From: Wenyingzhuangia sp. 2_MG-2023
GTDB lineage: Bacteria > Bacteroidota > Bacteroidia > Flavobacteriales > Flavobacteriaceae
Length of the DNA stretch: 64,000 nucleotides
Direction of reading: 5' to 3'
NCBI RefSeq assembly: GCF_030548295.1
Contig: NZ_JAUOSB010000009.1
Span: forward strand, 62,001-126,000
Under the pieces are notes generated by a model. It was not told where the DNA came from. It made no database searches and saw only the letters and a program-made list of their open reading frames with translations. Made by a program: the position numbers and the translations under genes. Positions 45,211-54,604 of this stretch are shown piece by piece. The first letter of the stretch is position 1. The number at the start of each line of letters is the position of its first letter.

Positions 45211-46227
45211 ATGAAAACAATATTAGTAACAGGAACCGCTGGTTTTATAGGCTCAAATTTTATCTATCATTTTATTGAATCTTATCCTGATTATAAATTG
45301 ATCAGTTTAGACAAATTGACCTATGCTGGAAGTTTAGAGAATTTAGCTGAAGTTGACACACATCCAAGACATACTTTTATCAAAGGTGATATTTGTGACA
45401 GGTCTTTGATTGAAAGAATATTTTCAGAAAATAAAATTCAAGGAGTCATTCATTTTGCAGCAGAATCTCATGTAGACAATTCCATCAACAATCCTGGCGT
45501 TTTTATAGAAACCAACGTAAATGGAACCTTCACACTCCTAGATGTGGCTTATAAACATTGGATGCTTCAACCCTTTTGCTACAAAAAAGAACATCTCAAT
45601 TCTCGCTTTTTACATATTTCAACAGACGAAGTATATGGAACATTAGAAGAAACTGGTTTGTTTACAGAACAAACACCGTACGCACCTAACTCTCCTTATA
45701 GCGCTTCTAAAGCGAGTAGCGATATGTTGGTAAGAAGCTATCATCATACCTATGGAATGAATACTATTATCACCAATTGTTCTAACAATTACGGGCCTCA
45801 GCAGCATGATGAAAAATTAATACCAACTGTAATTAGAAAAGCTATTAACGGAGAAAACATTCCAATATATGGAGATGGAAAAAACATTAGAGATTGGCTA
45901 TACGTTACCGACCATTGCAAAGGAATTGATCTTGCATATCACCAAGGGATTTCTGGAGAGGTCTACAATATTGGTGGTAGAAATGAACGAAACAACAATT
46001 ACATTGCTACAAATATTTGTGAAATTTTAGACCAAATACTCCCTAAAGAAACAGGAAGTTATAAAGAACAAATTAGCTATGTACAAGACAGAGCAGGTCA
46101 TGATAGAAGATATGCCATTGATGCAACCAAAATAGAAACAAACTTGAGTTGGAAAGCCGACGAAAACTTTGAATCTGGTATTGTAAAAACAATTGAATGG
46201 TATATAAACAAGTACAAAAAGCTATAG
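45211..46227 (+). CDS. rfbB: dTDP-glucose 4,6-dehydratase
   Basis: 338 residues. Motifs of RmlB: GTAGFIGSNFIYHFI for NAD+ binding, FAAESHVDNSI, STDEVYGTLEE (catalytic Asp-Glu), YSASKASSD (Tyr-x3-Lys) and TNCSNNYGPQQ. It converts dTDP-glucose to dTDP-4-keto-6-deoxyglucose, the second step toward dTDP-L-rhamnose. With rfbA, rfbC and rfbD the full pathway is present in the unusual order A-C-D-B, with rfbB set apart by a repeat-containing gap. Confidence 0.96.
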   Translation: MKTILVTGTAGFIGSNFIYHFIESYPDYKLISLDKLTYAGSLENLAEVDTHPRHTFIKGDICDRSLIERIFSENKIQGVIHFAAESHVDNSINNPGVFIETNVNGTFTLLDVAYKHWMLQPFCYKKEHLNSRFLHISTDEVYGTLEETGLFTEQTPYAPNSPYSASKASSDMLVRSYHHTYGMNTIITNCSNNYGPQQHDEKLIPTVIRKAINGENIPIYGDGKNIRDWLYVTDHCKGIDLAYHQGISGEVYNIGGRNERNNNYIATNICEILDQILPKETGSYKEQISYVQDRAGHDRRYAIDATKIETNLSWKADENFESGIVKTIEWYINKYKKL

Positions 46228-46315
46228 AAAGCAACTCTCTTTACTTTTTTCTTAGGACATACTTAAAACTCCAAGCTATTCTTTGTACTTTTGCACGGAA
46301 TTTTAGAAAAGCATT

Positions 46316-46903
46316 ATGATTTTACCCATTGTTGCCTACGGAGATCCTGTTTTAAGAAAAGTAGGACAAGAAATAGACAAAAATTATCCAGACTTATCCA
46401 CCTTAATTGCCAACATGTGGGAAACCATGGAAAACGCAAACGGTGTAGGTTTGGCAGCTCCACAAATAGGAAAATCAATACGTCTTTTTATTGTAGATGC
46501 AACTCCATTTGCCGAAGATGAAGATTTAGAAGCAGAAGAAAGAGAGGTTTTAGCTACATTTAGAAAAGTATTTATCAACCCTAAAATAGTAAGTGAAGAA
46601 GGAGACGAATGGGCTTTTGAAGAAGGTTGCCTAAGTATTCCGGATGTTAGAGAAGATGTTTGGAGAAACGAAACCATACATGTAACCTATCAAGATGAAA
46701 GTTTCAAGACTCACAAGGCTACTCTTAATGGATTGGCAGCAAGAGTTTTTCAACACGAATACGATCATATTGAAGGAGTTTTATTTACCGATAAAATTTC
46801 ATCCTTAAAAAAGAGATTGTTAAAAAGAAAATTAGCAAACATCTCTATAGGAAAAGTTGGTGCAGATTATAGAATGCGTTATTACAATGCAAAAAGAAGA
46901 TAA
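46316..46903 (+). CDS. def: Peptide deformylase
   Basis: 195 residues, type 1 length. The three family motifs are intact: GVGLAAPQIG, EEGCLSIP (metal-ligand Cys) and QHEYDHIEG (two metal-ligand His and catalytic Glu). It removes the formyl group from nascent proteins. It contains an acidic insertion around residues 62-80 (AEDEDLEAEEREVL), which is common in Bacteroidota. It is followed 17 bases later by DUF5606 and then mazG, a housekeeping trio that in related genomes commonly sits next to ruvX. Confidence 0.96.
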   Translation: MILPIVAYGDPVLRKVGQEIDKNYPDLSTLIANMWETMENANGVGLAAPQIGKSIRLFIVDATPFAEDEDLEAEEREVLATFRKVFINPKIVSEEGDEWAFEEGCLSIPDVREDVWRNETIHVTYQDESFKTHKATLNGLAARVFQHEYDHIEGVLFTDKISSLKKRLLKRKLANISIGKVGADYRMRYYNAKRR

Positions 46904-46920
46904 TTAAAAATAATTTAGAA

Positions 46921-47355
46921 ATGAGTTTAACAAAAGTGATCGCAATTTCTGGAAAGCCAGGATTGTATGAAATATTGGGACAGACTAAAGGAGGATTTAT
47001 CACCTCTTCTTTATTAGATGGTAAAAAAACTCCAGTTAAAAACACACAAAACGTAAGTGTGTTAAGCGATATTGGAATTTATACATACGAAACTGAAGTT
47101 GCTTTAGGAATTGTTTTCATAGCGATTCATGACAAATACGAAGGAAAAGCATCCATCAGTCACAAAGCTTCTGACAAAGAATTGGTAGCTTTATTCAACG
47201 AAGTGTTACCTGATTATGATGAAGAACGTGTATACGTTTCTAACATTAAAAAAGTGGTACAATGGTACAACATACTTGTAAATGCTGAGTTTGACTTTGA
47301 GACCATCAAAGAAGATTTAAAAAAATTAGAAGAAGCTCAAAACGCTCCTCAATAA
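46921..47355 (+). CDS. DUF5606 family protein
   Basis: 144 residues. It matches the Bacteroidota-specific DUF5606 family: N-terminal KVIAISGKPGLYEILGQTKGGFI, then LDGKKTPV and VSVLSDIGIYTYE, and a C-terminal acidic helix ending EEAQN. The N-terminal part may adopt a small beta-barrel. No biochemical role is known. It is located 17 bases after def and before a terminator, with mazG next. Confidence 0.85.
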   Translation: MSLTKVIAISGKPGLYEILGQTKGGFITSSLLDGKKTPVKNTQNVSVLSDIGIYTYETEVALGIVFIAIHDKYEGKASISHKASDKELVALFNEVLPDYDEERVYVSNIKKVVQWYNILVNAEFDFETIKEDLKKLEEAQNAPQ

Positions 47356-47376
47356 TTTTCTCTAAACAACACACTT

Positions 47377-47424
47377 AAAAGAGTTATAATTTCTAGTTTT
47401 ATAGAAAATTATAACTCTTTTTTA
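47377..47424 (+). terminator. Intrinsic terminator after DUF5606
   Basis: AAAAGAGTTATAATTTCTA (47377-47395) pairs with 47402-47421 with one bulged base, followed by T residues. It lies between the DUF5606 stop and the mazG start. Confidence 0.8.
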
Positions 47425-47434
47425 ATTTTATCTT

Positions 47435-48217
47435 ATGAACTCAAGAAAAGAACAACTGGCTGCTATTGATCGTTTGTTAACCATTATGGACGAGCTAAGA
47501 GAACAATGTCCATGGGACAAAAAGCAGACTATGGAGTCTTTAAGACATCTTACCATTGAAGAAACTTACGAATTGGCAGATGCAATATTGACCAATGATT
47601 TAGAAGAAATTAAAAAGGAATTAGGTGATGTACTTTTACACATTGTTTTTTACGCCAAAATAGGAAGTGAAACAAATACCTTTGATATTGCCGATGTAGC
47701 CCAAAGTATTTCTGAAAAATTAATTCACAGACACCCTCATATTTATGGTGATGTTGTTGTAGAAAATGAAGAAGAGGTAAAACAAAATTGGGAGCAATTA
47801 AAATTAAAAGAAAAAGGAAACAGCTCTGTTTTACAAGGAGTACCAAATTCGCTACCCGCCATGATCAAAGCCAACAGAATTCAAGAAAAAGTAGCTGCCG
47901 TAGGTTTTGATTGGGAACATCCAGAGCAAGTGTGGGAAAAAGTACAAGAAGAATTATCTGAACTTAATGTGGAAATTAAAAACGGAAGTCAAGAACGCAT
48001 AGAGGCGGAATTTGGAGATCTTTTATTTTCTATGGTAAACTATGCCAGACATATTGGAGTAAACCCAGAAAACGCCTTAGAACGAACCAATACCAAGTTT
48101 AAAAAACGATTTGAGTATTTGGAAGAAAACACGCTCAAAAAAGGAATTAATTTATCTGATTTAAGTCTTAAAGAAATGGATGTATACTGGGACGAATCTA
48201 AAAAAATATACAAATAA
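47435..48217 (+). CDS. mazG: Nucleoside triphosphate pyrophosphohydrolase MazG
   Basis: 260 residues with two tandem MazG domains. The first has CPWDKKQTMESLRHLTIEETYELADAI and the acidic EIKKELGDVLLH metal site. The second has EEVQEELSEL-like VQEELSELNVE and RIEAEFGDLLFSMVNYAR. The enzyme hydrolyses NTPs or dNTPs to monophosphates, as a house-cleaning function. The start is seven bases or so after the terminator poly-T, so the promoter may overlap the terminator region. The GT4 gene begins two bases after its stop. Confidence 0.95.
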   Translation: MNSRKEQLAAIDRLLTIMDELREQCPWDKKQTMESLRHLTIEETYELADAILTNDLEEIKKELGDVLLHIVFYAKIGSETNTFDIADVAQSISEKLIHRHPHIYGDVVVENEEEVKQNWEQLKLKEKGNSSVLQGVPNSLPAMIKANRIQEKVAAVGFDWEHPEQVWEKVQEELSELNVEIKNGSQERIEAEFGDLLFSMVNYARHIGVNPENALERTNTKFKKRFEYLEENTLKKGINLSDLSLKEMDVYWDESKKIYK

Positions 48218-48219
48218 AA

Positions 48220-49317
48220 ATGAAAGTATTATCTATTGGTGATTATAGTGGAGATTTAGGAGTCTACGAAGCACAATTGAAACAATTTATGGTAATGCAT
48301 CATAGAGGAGTTGATGTTACGATTCAAGGACATTTTTCAGAAGAGATTGAAAACTTATTGAAATCTAACAATATTCCCATCATTAAAGACAAGCCCATTA
48401 ATAAAAATGACGCTGATTTTATAAAACGTTTGAAAGAAAACACACTCAAAAATAATTTTAATATTGTCCATGTTTTTGGAGGAAGCAACACTAGTAATAC
48501 TTGTATTGCTTTAAAAAAACACAAGGCTGTAAAAATTATTGGATATATGGGATCAACTAGCGTGCATTGGCACGATCCATCAGCATACAAAACCTATCTT
48601 AATCCTAGAATAGATGCTATGATTTGTAATAGCGATGGAAATGCTATTCATTTTAAAAAACAACTATTCGGAAAAAACAAACGCAAAGTTCATAGAATAT
48701 ACAAAGGCTATAATCCCGATTGGTTTTCTAATTATGAAATGAATGATTTGAGTGATTGGGGTATAAAACCTGATTCAATTGTAATTACTTCGGTTGGAAA
48801 CAGACGAAAAGTAAAAGCAATGGATTTATTTGTAAAAGCAGCAAAACTTGTCAAAAACATCAAAGAATTAGATATCCATTTTGTATTGGTAGGAGACAAT
48901 ACCGATGATGATTATATGACTCAAATAAAAAACAACAGCCCTTTCCCAGAAAACATACATCTTTTGGGCTATAAAAGTGACATTAAAGAAATTCTAAAAC
49001 GTACAGACATCTATGTTCAAACTTCATTAAAAGAAGGCCTAGGAAGAGCTATTACAGAAAGTATGTGTCTAAAAAAACCAATTATTGTAACCAATGCTGG
49101 TGGCTGTGCAGAACTTGTAGATGAAGGTGTAAATGGATATATAGCAACTAATAAAAGTGTAGCCTCTATTGCCGAAAAAATAAACTTATTAACAGTCTCT
49201 AAAGAAAAAAGAGTTGAATTTGGAGAGAACAGTTTTCAAAGAATTCTGAATATTTTTAATATAGAAATAACAGTAGACCAAACTTTGGCACTTTACCATT
49301 CATTGTTAAAAAAATAG
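48220..49317 (+). CDS. GT4-type glycosyltransferase
   Basis: 365 residues. GT-B fold: N-terminal VLSIGDYSGDLGVYEAQL and IVHVFGGSNTSNT, then donor-side KVHRIYKGYNPDWF, ITSVGNRRKVKAMDLF, HLLGYKSDIKEIL, and E-x7-E in KEGLGRAITESM followed by KPIIVTNAGGCAELV. It has no strong specificity marker. Its start is two bases after mazG, so it is expressed with a housekeeping gene and not with the other glycosyltransferases. Its relation to the rml operon glycan is unknown. Confidence 0.87.
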   Translation: MKVLSIGDYSGDLGVYEAQLKQFMVMHHRGVDVTIQGHFSEEIENLLKSNNIPIIKDKPINKNDADFIKRLKENTLKNNFNIVHVFGGSNTSNTCIALKKHKAVKIIGYMGSTSVHWHDPSAYKTYLNPRIDAMICNSDGNAIHFKKQLFGKNKRKVHRIYKGYNPDWFSNYEMNDLSDWGIKPDSIVITSVGNRRKVKAMDLFVKAAKLVKNIKELDIHFVLVGDNTDDDYMTQIKNNSPFPENIHLLGYKSDIKEILKRTDIYVQTSLKEGLGRAITESMCLKKPIIVTNAGGCAELVDEGVNGYIATNKSVASIAEKINLLTVSKEKRVEFGENSFQRILNIFNIEITVDQTLALYHSLLKK

Positions 49318-49321
49318 AACA

Positions 49322-49362
49322 ACAAAACTAAGTATATTTACGTAAAAAACACTTAGTTTTGT
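49322..49362. repeat. 12-base perfect inverted repeat with a nested palindrome
   Basis: ACAAAACTAAGT (49322-49333) and ACTTAGTTTTGT (49351-49362) pair perfectly. The 17-base loop contains TTTACGTAAA, itself palindromic. No T run follows on the plus strand, so it is not a standard terminator. It sits between the GT4 and thioesterase genes. Confidence 0.6.
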
Positions 49363-49385
49363 GTCGTACAAAATCAAAATTGATT

Positions 49386-49943
49386 ATGATAAAAACTATC
49401 AAAAATTCAAAAGATTCTGAAGTAGAAATTACAGAATTGATGAAACCAATAAATTCTAATTTTAGTGGAAAAATTCATGGAGGTTACATTTTAAACCTAA
49501 TGGATCAAATAGCCTTTGCATGTGCTTCTAAATATTCTGGAAAATACTGTGTAACTGCATCTGTAAATACAGTAGACTTTTTAAACCCTGTTAATGTTGG
49601 AGATTTTTTAACATTAAAAGCACGTGTAAATTATGTAGGGAATACCTCTATGACCGTGGGGATTAGAGTGGAATCTGAAAACATTCAATCAGGTAAAAAA
49701 ACACATTGTAATTCTTCTTATTTTGTGATGGTTGCTAAAAATGAAGATGGTTCAAATGCGGAAGTTCCTAAATTACATTTGTACGAATCGGAAGATGTAA
49801 GACGTTTTATTCGATCAAAAAGCAGATTGGAAACCAATAAATTAAGAAAAAAAACCTATAGTCAAGAAAGTTTTGATTACAAAGAACACCTTGATGAATT
49901 GAAAAAATACAATGTACATATAGATCCTAAATTATTAGATTAA
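49386..49943 (+). CDS. Acyl-CoA thioesterase, hotdog fold
   Basis: 185 residues from the ATG at 49386. An upstream TTG at 49359 is in frame but falls inside the hairpin and is unlikely. The hotdog motif is SGKIHGGYILNLMDQIAFACA, followed by VTASVNTVDFLNPVNVGD and HCNSSYFVMVA, as in YciA/BACH-type acyl-CoA hydrolases. It hydrolyses acyl-CoA esters to free CoA and fatty acid in the cytosol; chain length is not predictable. A bidirectional terminator follows, facing carA. Confidence 0.88.
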   Translation: MIKTIKNSKDSEVEITELMKPINSNFSGKIHGGYILNLMDQIAFACASKYSGKYCVTASVNTVDFLNPVNVGDFLTLKARVNYVGNTSMTVGIRVESENIQSGKKTHCNSSYFVMVAKNEDGSNAEVPKLHLYESEDVRRFIRSKSRLETNKLRKKTYSQESFDYKEHLDELKKYNVHIDPKLLD

Positions 49944-49946
49944 ACA

Positions 49947-49985
49947 AAAAAACCATTCTAAAGTATTCTCTAGAATGGTTTTTGC
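49947..49985. terminator. Bidirectional terminator between the thioesterase gene and carA
   Basis: AAACCATTCTA (49950-49960) and TAGAATGGTTT (49971-49981) form an 11-base stem with a 10-base loop, with T runs on both strands. Confidence 0.88.
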
Positions 49986-50001
49986 TTTATGTAATGACAA
50001 C

Positions 50002-51102
50002 TTATTTTTTCATGTTGTCTATAAACTGATCAAATAAATAAGAAGCATCGTGTGGTCCAGGATTTGCTTCTGGATGATACTGTACCGAGAATACTTTTTT
50101 ATCTTTAATAGCAATACCTGCTACCGTATTATCGTTTAAATGTACGTGAGTAATTTCTACATTATTAGTCGCCTCAACATCTTCTCTACTTACATTAAAT
50201 CCATGATTCTGAGAAGTAATTTCTCCTTTACCAGTAATTAGATTCTTTATTGGGTGGTTAATACCTCTATGCCCGTTGTGCATTTTATAAGTAGCAATAC
50301 CTTGAGATAATGCAATAATTTGATGCCCTAAACAGATACCAAACAATGTTAACTCTTTATCAACAATCTCTTTTGCAACTTTTTGTGCAGACTCAAGAGG
50401 TTCAGGATCTCCAGGTCCGTTAGACAAGAAATAACCATCAGGGTTGAATGCTGCCATTTCTTCAAAAGTAGCAGTACAAGGAAATACCTTTACAAAACAA
50501 TCTCTTTTAGCTAAATTTCTTAAAATATTTTTCTTGATTCCTAAATCCAATGCAGAAACTTTATACGTTGCATTTTCATCTCCATAAAAATAAGGTTCTT
50601 TGGTGGAAACTACAGAAGCTAAATCTAAACCTTTCATGCTAGGAGCTTCAGCCAATTTTGCTTTTAAAGCATCTATATCATCAATTTCAGTTGAAATTGC
50701 AGCATTCATAGCTCCGTTTTCACGAATATAGCTTACAACAGCTCTAGTATCTACGTCTGTAATAGAAATCAATCCTTGTTTTGTAAAATATTCTTCTAAA
50801 GAACCATTAGATCGATCTCTAGAAAATTCAAAACTAAAATTTCTACATACCAATCCAGCAATCTTAATTCCATCAGATTCAACTTCATCATCGTTCACAC
50901 CGTAATTTCCGATATGAGCATTGGTTGCTACCATGATTTGTCCAAAATAAGAAGGATCGGTAAAAATTTCTTGATAACCAGTCATACCTGTATTATAACA
51001 AATCTCACCAATGGTTGTTCCTTCAACACCTACAGACTTTCCTTCAAAAATAGTTCCGTCCTCTAATAATAAAATTGCTTTTTTTAATTCTTTGTACTTC
51101 AT
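50002..51102 (-). CDS. carA: Carbamoyl-phosphate synthase small (glutaminase) subunit
   Basis: 366 residues from the ATG at 51102. A GTG 12 codons upstream (51138) is in frame, but family proteins start near KKAILLLEDGT. The glutaminase triad is visible: Cys in FGICLGHQ, and His/Glu in VQYHPEANPGPHD. The N-terminal domain has the GYQEIFTDPSYFGQI motif. It supplies ammonia from glutamine to CarB for carbamoyl phosphate in arginine and pyrimidine synthesis. carB is not in the window. It lies downstream of rplQ on the same strand, separated by a terminator. Confidence 0.95.
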   Translation of the reverse strand: MKYKELKKAILLLEDGTIFEGKSVGVEGTTIGEICYNTGMTGYQEIFTDPSYFGQIMVATNAHIGNYGVNDDEVESDGIKIAGLVCRNFSFEFSRDRSNGSLEEYFTKQGLISITDVDTRAVVSYIRENGAMNAAISTEIDDIDALKAKLAEAPSMKGLDLASVVSTKEPYFYGDENATYKVSALDLGIKKNILRNLAKRDCFVKVFPCTATFEEMAAFNPDGYFLSNGPGDPEPLESAQKVAKEIVDKELTLFGICLGHQIIALSQGIATYKMHNGHRGINHPIKNLITGKGEITSQNHGFNVSREDVEATNNVEITHVHLNDNTVAGIAIKDKKVFSVQYHPEANPGPHDASYLFDQFIDNMKK

Positions 51103-51182
51103 AAAAGTTGTTTTTATTGTTGGGTGGAGGTTTTTCACCTAAGCTTTCAACAAAGAATGTTTGTAAAAATATTTTTGCAAAT

Positions 51183-51219
51183 ATAAAAAAAGGATAAACT
51201 ATTAAATAGTTTATCCTTT
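51183..51219 (-). terminator. Intrinsic terminator at the end of the ribosomal protein operon
   Basis: AAAGGATAAACTA and TAGTTTATCCTTT form a 13-base stem around 51189-51219, followed on the minus strand by a T run. It lies 28 bases beyond the rplQ stop and marks the end of the long ribosomal transcript. Confidence 0.85.
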
Positions 51220-51246
51220 ATATATTTTACGAAATGTAAATCATCA

Positions 51247-51717
51247 TTACTCTTCAGTAGTTTCTGTAGACTCAGCTGCATCCACTTGAGGAGCATCAGC
51301 TTTTTTTCTAGATCTACGAGTCGTTTTCTTCTTCTTAGTTCCGTTTGGATTGTAGATTTCATTGTAATCAACCAATTCTACCATAGCCATAGGAGCATTA
51401 TCTCCTTGACGGTTTCCTAATTTGATGATACGAACGTATCCTCCTGGTCTGTCTGCTACTTTTACAGCAATCTGTTGGAATAACTCAGTAACTGCTTCCT
51501 TATTTCTTAAATAAGAAAAAGTAATTCTACGGTTGTGAGTAGTATCCTCTTTAGATTTTGTAATAATTGGCTCAACATACATACGTAAAGCTTTTGCTTT
51601 AGCTACTGTAGTATTGATACGTTTATGCTCAATTAATGAACAAGCCATATTTGCCAACATTGCACTTCTATGTGCTGTTTTTCTACCTAAGTGGTTGAAT
51701 TTTTTTCCGTGTCTCAT
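51247..51717 (-). CDS. rplQ: 50S ribosomal protein L17
   Basis: 156 residues. The conserved core is at the N-terminus: [17 protein letters not shown] and [18 protein letters not shown]. The C-terminal 40 residues are an extension beyond the E. coli protein, first basic ([14 protein letters not shown]) and then acidic ([12 protein letters not shown]), as usual in Bacteroidota. It is the last gene of the alpha-operon group, after rpoA, and is followed by a terminator. Confidence 0.97.
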   Translation of the reverse strand: MRHGKKFNHLGRKTAHRSAMLANMACSLIEHKRINTTVAKAKALRMYVEPIITKSKEDTTHNRRITFSYLRNKEAVTELFQQIAVKVADRPGGYVRIIKLGNRQGDNAPMAMVELVDYNEIYNPNGTKKKKTTRRSRKKADAPQVDAAESTETTEE

Positions 51718-51780
51718 TGTAAAATGATTTAGCTTTCATCTTGCATCTACCCACCTTGGGGAGCAAAATATGAAAGGGGT

Positions 51781-52773
51781 TTAGTCTTTATCTAATTTGT
51801 ATTTGCTTAAATCCATTCCGAAATGTAAATTTTTAACATTTACCAATTCGTCTAACTCTGTTAAAGATTTCTTACCAAAGTTTCTGAATTTCATCAAGTC
51901 ATTTTTGTTGAATGATACAAGATCACCTAACGTTTCAACTTCTGCTGCTTTCAAACAATTCAATGCTCTTACAGATAAGTCCATATCAACCAATTTGGTT
52001 TTCAATAGTTGTCTCATGTGTAGAGACTCCTCATCATAAGTTTCTGTTCTAGCAATTTCATCAGCCTCTAAAGTGATACGCTCATCAGAGAATAACATAA
52101 AGTGGTGAATCAATATTTTTGCAGCTTCAGTCAATGCATCTTTAGGATTGATAGAGCCATCTGTAACAATGTCAAAAACTAATTTTTCATAGTCTGTCTT
52201 TTGTTCTACACGGTAGTTTTCTACAGCATATTTTACATTCTTTATAGGAGTGTAAATAGAATCTGTAAAAATAGTTCCTAAAGGTACATTAATTTTTTTA
52301 TTTTCGTCCGCAGGTACAAATCCTCTACCTTTTTCAATAGTAATATCAAAACTCATAGCTACAGAGCTATCTAAGTTACAAATTACTAAATCTGGGTTTA
52401 AAACTTGAAATCCTGAAGTAAATTTTTGTATATCACCAGCAGTGATTTGGTTTTGACCAGATACCGATACTGATACAGACTCTTTGTCTGTGTCTTCAAT
52501 CTGTTGCTTAAAACGAACTTGTTTTAAGTTTAAGATGATTTCAGTTACATCCTCTACAACACCTTCCACAGTTGAGAACTCATGCTCAACTCCTTCGATA
52601 CGTAAAGATGTAATTGCGAAACCTTCTAAAGACGATAATAATACTCTTCTCAAAGCATTACCTACAGTTAAACCAAAACCTGGCTCTAACGGTCTGAATT
52701 CGAATTTACCTTCAAAATCAGTAGATTCGATCATGATAACTTTGTCTGGTTTCTGAAAATTTAATATTGCCAT
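51781..52773 (-). CDS. rpoA: DNA-directed RNA polymerase subunit alpha
   Basis: 330 residues. N-terminal domain for assembly: [32 protein letters not shown]-terminal domain: [38 protein letters not shown], which contacts promoter UP elements and regulators. It lies between rpsD and rplQ as in most bacteria. The gap to rplQ is 63 bases and contains no obvious terminator. Confidence 0.98.
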   Translation of the reverse strand: MAILNFQKPDKVIMIESTDFEGKFEFRPLEPGFGLTVGNALRRVLLSSLEGFAITSLRIEGVEHEFSTVEGVVEDVTEIILNLKQVRFKQQIEDTDKESVSVSVSGQNQITAGDIQKFTSGFQVLNPDLVICNLDSSVAMSFDITIEKGRGFVPADENKKINVPLGTIFTDSIYTPIKNVKYAVENYRVEQKTDYEKLVFDIVTDGSINPKDALTEAAKILIHHFMLFSDERITLEADEIARTETYDEESLHMRQLLKTKLVDMDLSVRALNCLKAAEVETLGDLVSFNKNDLMKFRNFGKKSLTELDELVNVKNLHFGMDLSKYKLDKD

Positions 52774-52794
52774 AGCTAACTGGTGTCTTAATTA

Positions 52795-53400
52795 TTATTT
52801 CGAGTACAACTCGACGATTAATTGCTCTTTGATGTTTTCTGGAATCTGAATTCTTTCAGGTACCGCAACAAACGTTCCAGTTTTAGTATCAGAGTTCCAA
52901 GTTAACCACTCATAAACAGCAGAAGAAGCAGCCAAACTACTCTCTATCACTGTTAGTGATTTAGATTTCTCTCTTACACCTACAACATCACCTGGCTTTA
53001 ATTGGTAAGAAGGAATGTTAAGGATTTCTCCGTTAACAGTTACGTGTCTGTGAGATACTAACTGGCGTGCTCCGCTTCTTGAATTAGACAATCCCATACG
53101 GAATACAGTGTTGTCCAAACGAGATTCACACAATTGTAATAATACCTCTCCAGTAATACCTTTACTAGAAGATGCTTTCTTAAATAAGTTAGAGAATTGA
53201 CGCTCTAAAATACCATAAGTATACTTTGCTTTTTGTTTCTCTTGTAATTGTAAAGAATACTCAGAACGTTTTGCTCTTTTCTTCGCCTGTCCGTGTTGTC
53301 CAGGAGGATAATTACGTTTTTCAAAAGACTTATCATCTCCAAAAATTGCCTCACCAAATTTACGAGCAATTTTAGTTTTAGGTCCATTATATCTTGCCAT
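52795..53400 (-). CDS. rpsD: 30S ribosomal protein S4
   Basis: 201 residues. Primary 16S rRNA binder with an S4 domain ([35 protein letters not shown]). The N-terminus is [21 protein letters not shown]. No zinc-type Cys cluster is present in the N-terminal region, so it is the zinc-free form. In many bacteria S4 represses the alpha operon; I could not identify the target structure here. It is 21 bases upstream of rpoA and 90 bases downstream of rpsK. Confidence 0.98.
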   Translation of the reverse strand: MARYNGPKTKIARKFGEAIFGDDKSFEKRNYPPGQHGQAKKRAKRSEYSLQLQEKQKAKYTYGILERQFSNLFKKASSSKGITGEVLLQLCESRLDNTVFRMGLSNSRSGARQLVSHRHVTVNGEILNIPSYQLKPGDVVGVREKSKSLTVIESSLAASSAVYEWLTWNSDTKTGTFVAVPERIQIPENIKEQLIVELYSK

Positions 53401-53490
53401 AATAAAATATTTAAAATCAGCAGTTATGAATTAAGGCTTAGTCCTTCGATAACTTTGTGTTTGCCAATTTAACGTTAATAATAAATTTAA

Positions 53491-53883
53491 TTAGATTCTT
53501 CTTCTCTTAGGAGGACGACATCCGTTGTGTGGTAATGGAGTAACATCAATAATTTCTGATACTTCAATACCTGCATTATGAATCGTACGAATTGCAGATT
53601 CTCTACCATTTCCTGGTCCTTTTACATAAACTTTAACTTTACGTAAACCTGCTTCGTGTGCTACAGCAGCACAATCTTCAGCAGCTGTCTGTGCAGCATA
53701 AGGAGTGTTCTTTTTAGATCCACGGAATCCCATTTTACCAGCAGATGACCAAGAGATTACATCTCCTTTTTTATTTGTTAAAGAAATGATGATGTTGTTA
53801 AATGAAGCAGTAATGTGCGCTTCACCAACAGACTCAACAATAACTTTACGCTTTTTAGCGGTCTTTGTATTAGATTTAGCCAT
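53491..53883 (-). CDS. rpsK: 30S ribosomal protein S11
   Basis: 130 residues. It has the S11 core [36 protein letters not shown] (quoted in part) and the C-terminal [17 protein letters not shown] that contacts the decoding platform. It is seven bases after rpsM in the alpha-operon order S13-S11-S4-alpha-L17. Confidence 0.97.
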   Translation of the reverse strand: MAKSNTKTAKKRKVIVESVGEAHITASFNNIIISLTNKKGDVISWSSAGKMGFRGSKKNTPYAAQTAAEDCAAVAHEAGLRKVKVYVKGPGNGRESAIRTIHNAGIEVSEIIDVTPLPHNGCRPPKRRRI

Positions 53884-53890
53884 AACTTAA

Positions 53891-54256
53891 TTATTTCTTT
53901 TTGTTCGCTACAGTTTTACGTTTTCCTTTTCTCGTTCTAGAGTTGTTTTTGGTTCTTTGACCTCTTAACGGTAATCCAGCTCTATGGCGGATTCCTCTAA
54001 AACAACCGATATCCATTAAACGTTTGATGTTTGTTTGGATTTCTGAACGCAATTCACCTTCAATAGTGAAAGTACCTGCTTGCTCACGAATTGCTCCAAT
54101 TTGATCATCAGTCCAATCTTGAACTTTGATGTTCTCATCTACTCCAGCATTTGCTAAAATCTCTTTAGCTCTAGTTTTACCAATTCCAAAAATATAAGTC
54201 AACGCGATTACACCACGTTTGTTTTTTGGAATGTCAATACCTGAAATTCTTGCCAT
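53891..54256 (-). CDS. rpsM: 30S ribosomal protein S13
   Basis: 121 residues. Begins [26 protein letters not shown] and has the conserved [18 protein letters not shown] segment and a basic tail ([12 protein letters not shown]) that reaches the P-site tRNA. It follows rpmJ by two bases. Confidence 0.97.
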   Translation of the reverse strand: MARISGIDIPKNKRGVIALTYIFGIGKTRAKEILANAGVDENIKVQDWTDDQIGAIREQAGTFTIEGELRSEIQTNIKRLMDIGCFRGIRHRAGLPLRGQRTKNNSRTRKGKRKTVANKKK

Positions 54257-54258
54257 AA

Positions 54259-54375
54259 CTAACCTTGTCTTTGTTTGAATCTAGGATTCTTTTTATTGAT
54301 TACATATAATCTGCCTTTTCTACGCACAATCTTGCACTCGGCACTTCTCTTTTTTATTGATGCTCTAACTTTCAT
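54259..54375 (-). CDS. rpmJ: 50S ribosomal protein L36, zinc-free form
   Basis: 38 codons plus stop, read directly from the minus strand: it starts [15 protein letters not shown] and ends NPRFKQRQG. Only one Cys (residue 14) is present, so the four-residue zinc site of the C+ form is missing; this is usual in Bacteroidota. It lies between infA and rpsM, 11 bases after infA. Confidence 0.95.
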   Translation of the reverse strand: MKVRASIKKRSAECKIVRRKGRLYVINKKNPRFKQRQG

Positions 54376-54386
54376 CGTATGATATT

Positions 54387-54602
54387 TTAGTATCTATAAG
54401 TAATTCGAGCCTTAGATAAATCATAAGGACTCATTTCTAACTTAACTTTATCTCCTGGTAACAACTTAATGTAATGCATACGCATTTTACCAGAAATGTG
54501 TGCAGTAACTATATGACCATTTTCTAACTCAACTCTAAACATTGCGTTAGATAATGCTTCAGTAATAGTACCGTCTTGTTGTATTGACGCTTGTTTTGCC
54601 AT
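54387..54602 (-). CDS. infA: Translation initiation factor IF-1
   Basis: 71 residues, a single OB-fold: [39 protein letters not shown] (quoted in part) and a C-terminal KARITYRY. It binds the A site of the 30S subunit during initiation. Two bases after secY; this secY-infA-rpmJ-rpsM order is standard. Confidence 0.97.
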   Translation of the reverse strand: MAKQASIQQDGTITEALSNAMFRVELENGHIVTAHISGKMRMHYIKLLPGDKVKLEMSPYDLSKARITYRY

Positions 54603-54604
54603 AA

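Noticed and set aside
46291-46521. Plus-strand ORF overlapping the start of def in another frame
   Set aside because: It is rich in Cys, Arg and Lys with no known motif and overlaps a clear peptide deformylase.
51147-51371. Minus-strand ORF over the rplQ tail and terminator
   Set aside because: It is an out-of-frame reading of the L17 extension that runs through the terminator.
53205-53387. Minus-strand ORF inside rpsD
   Set aside because: Shifted-frame shadow of S4; no start context or homology.
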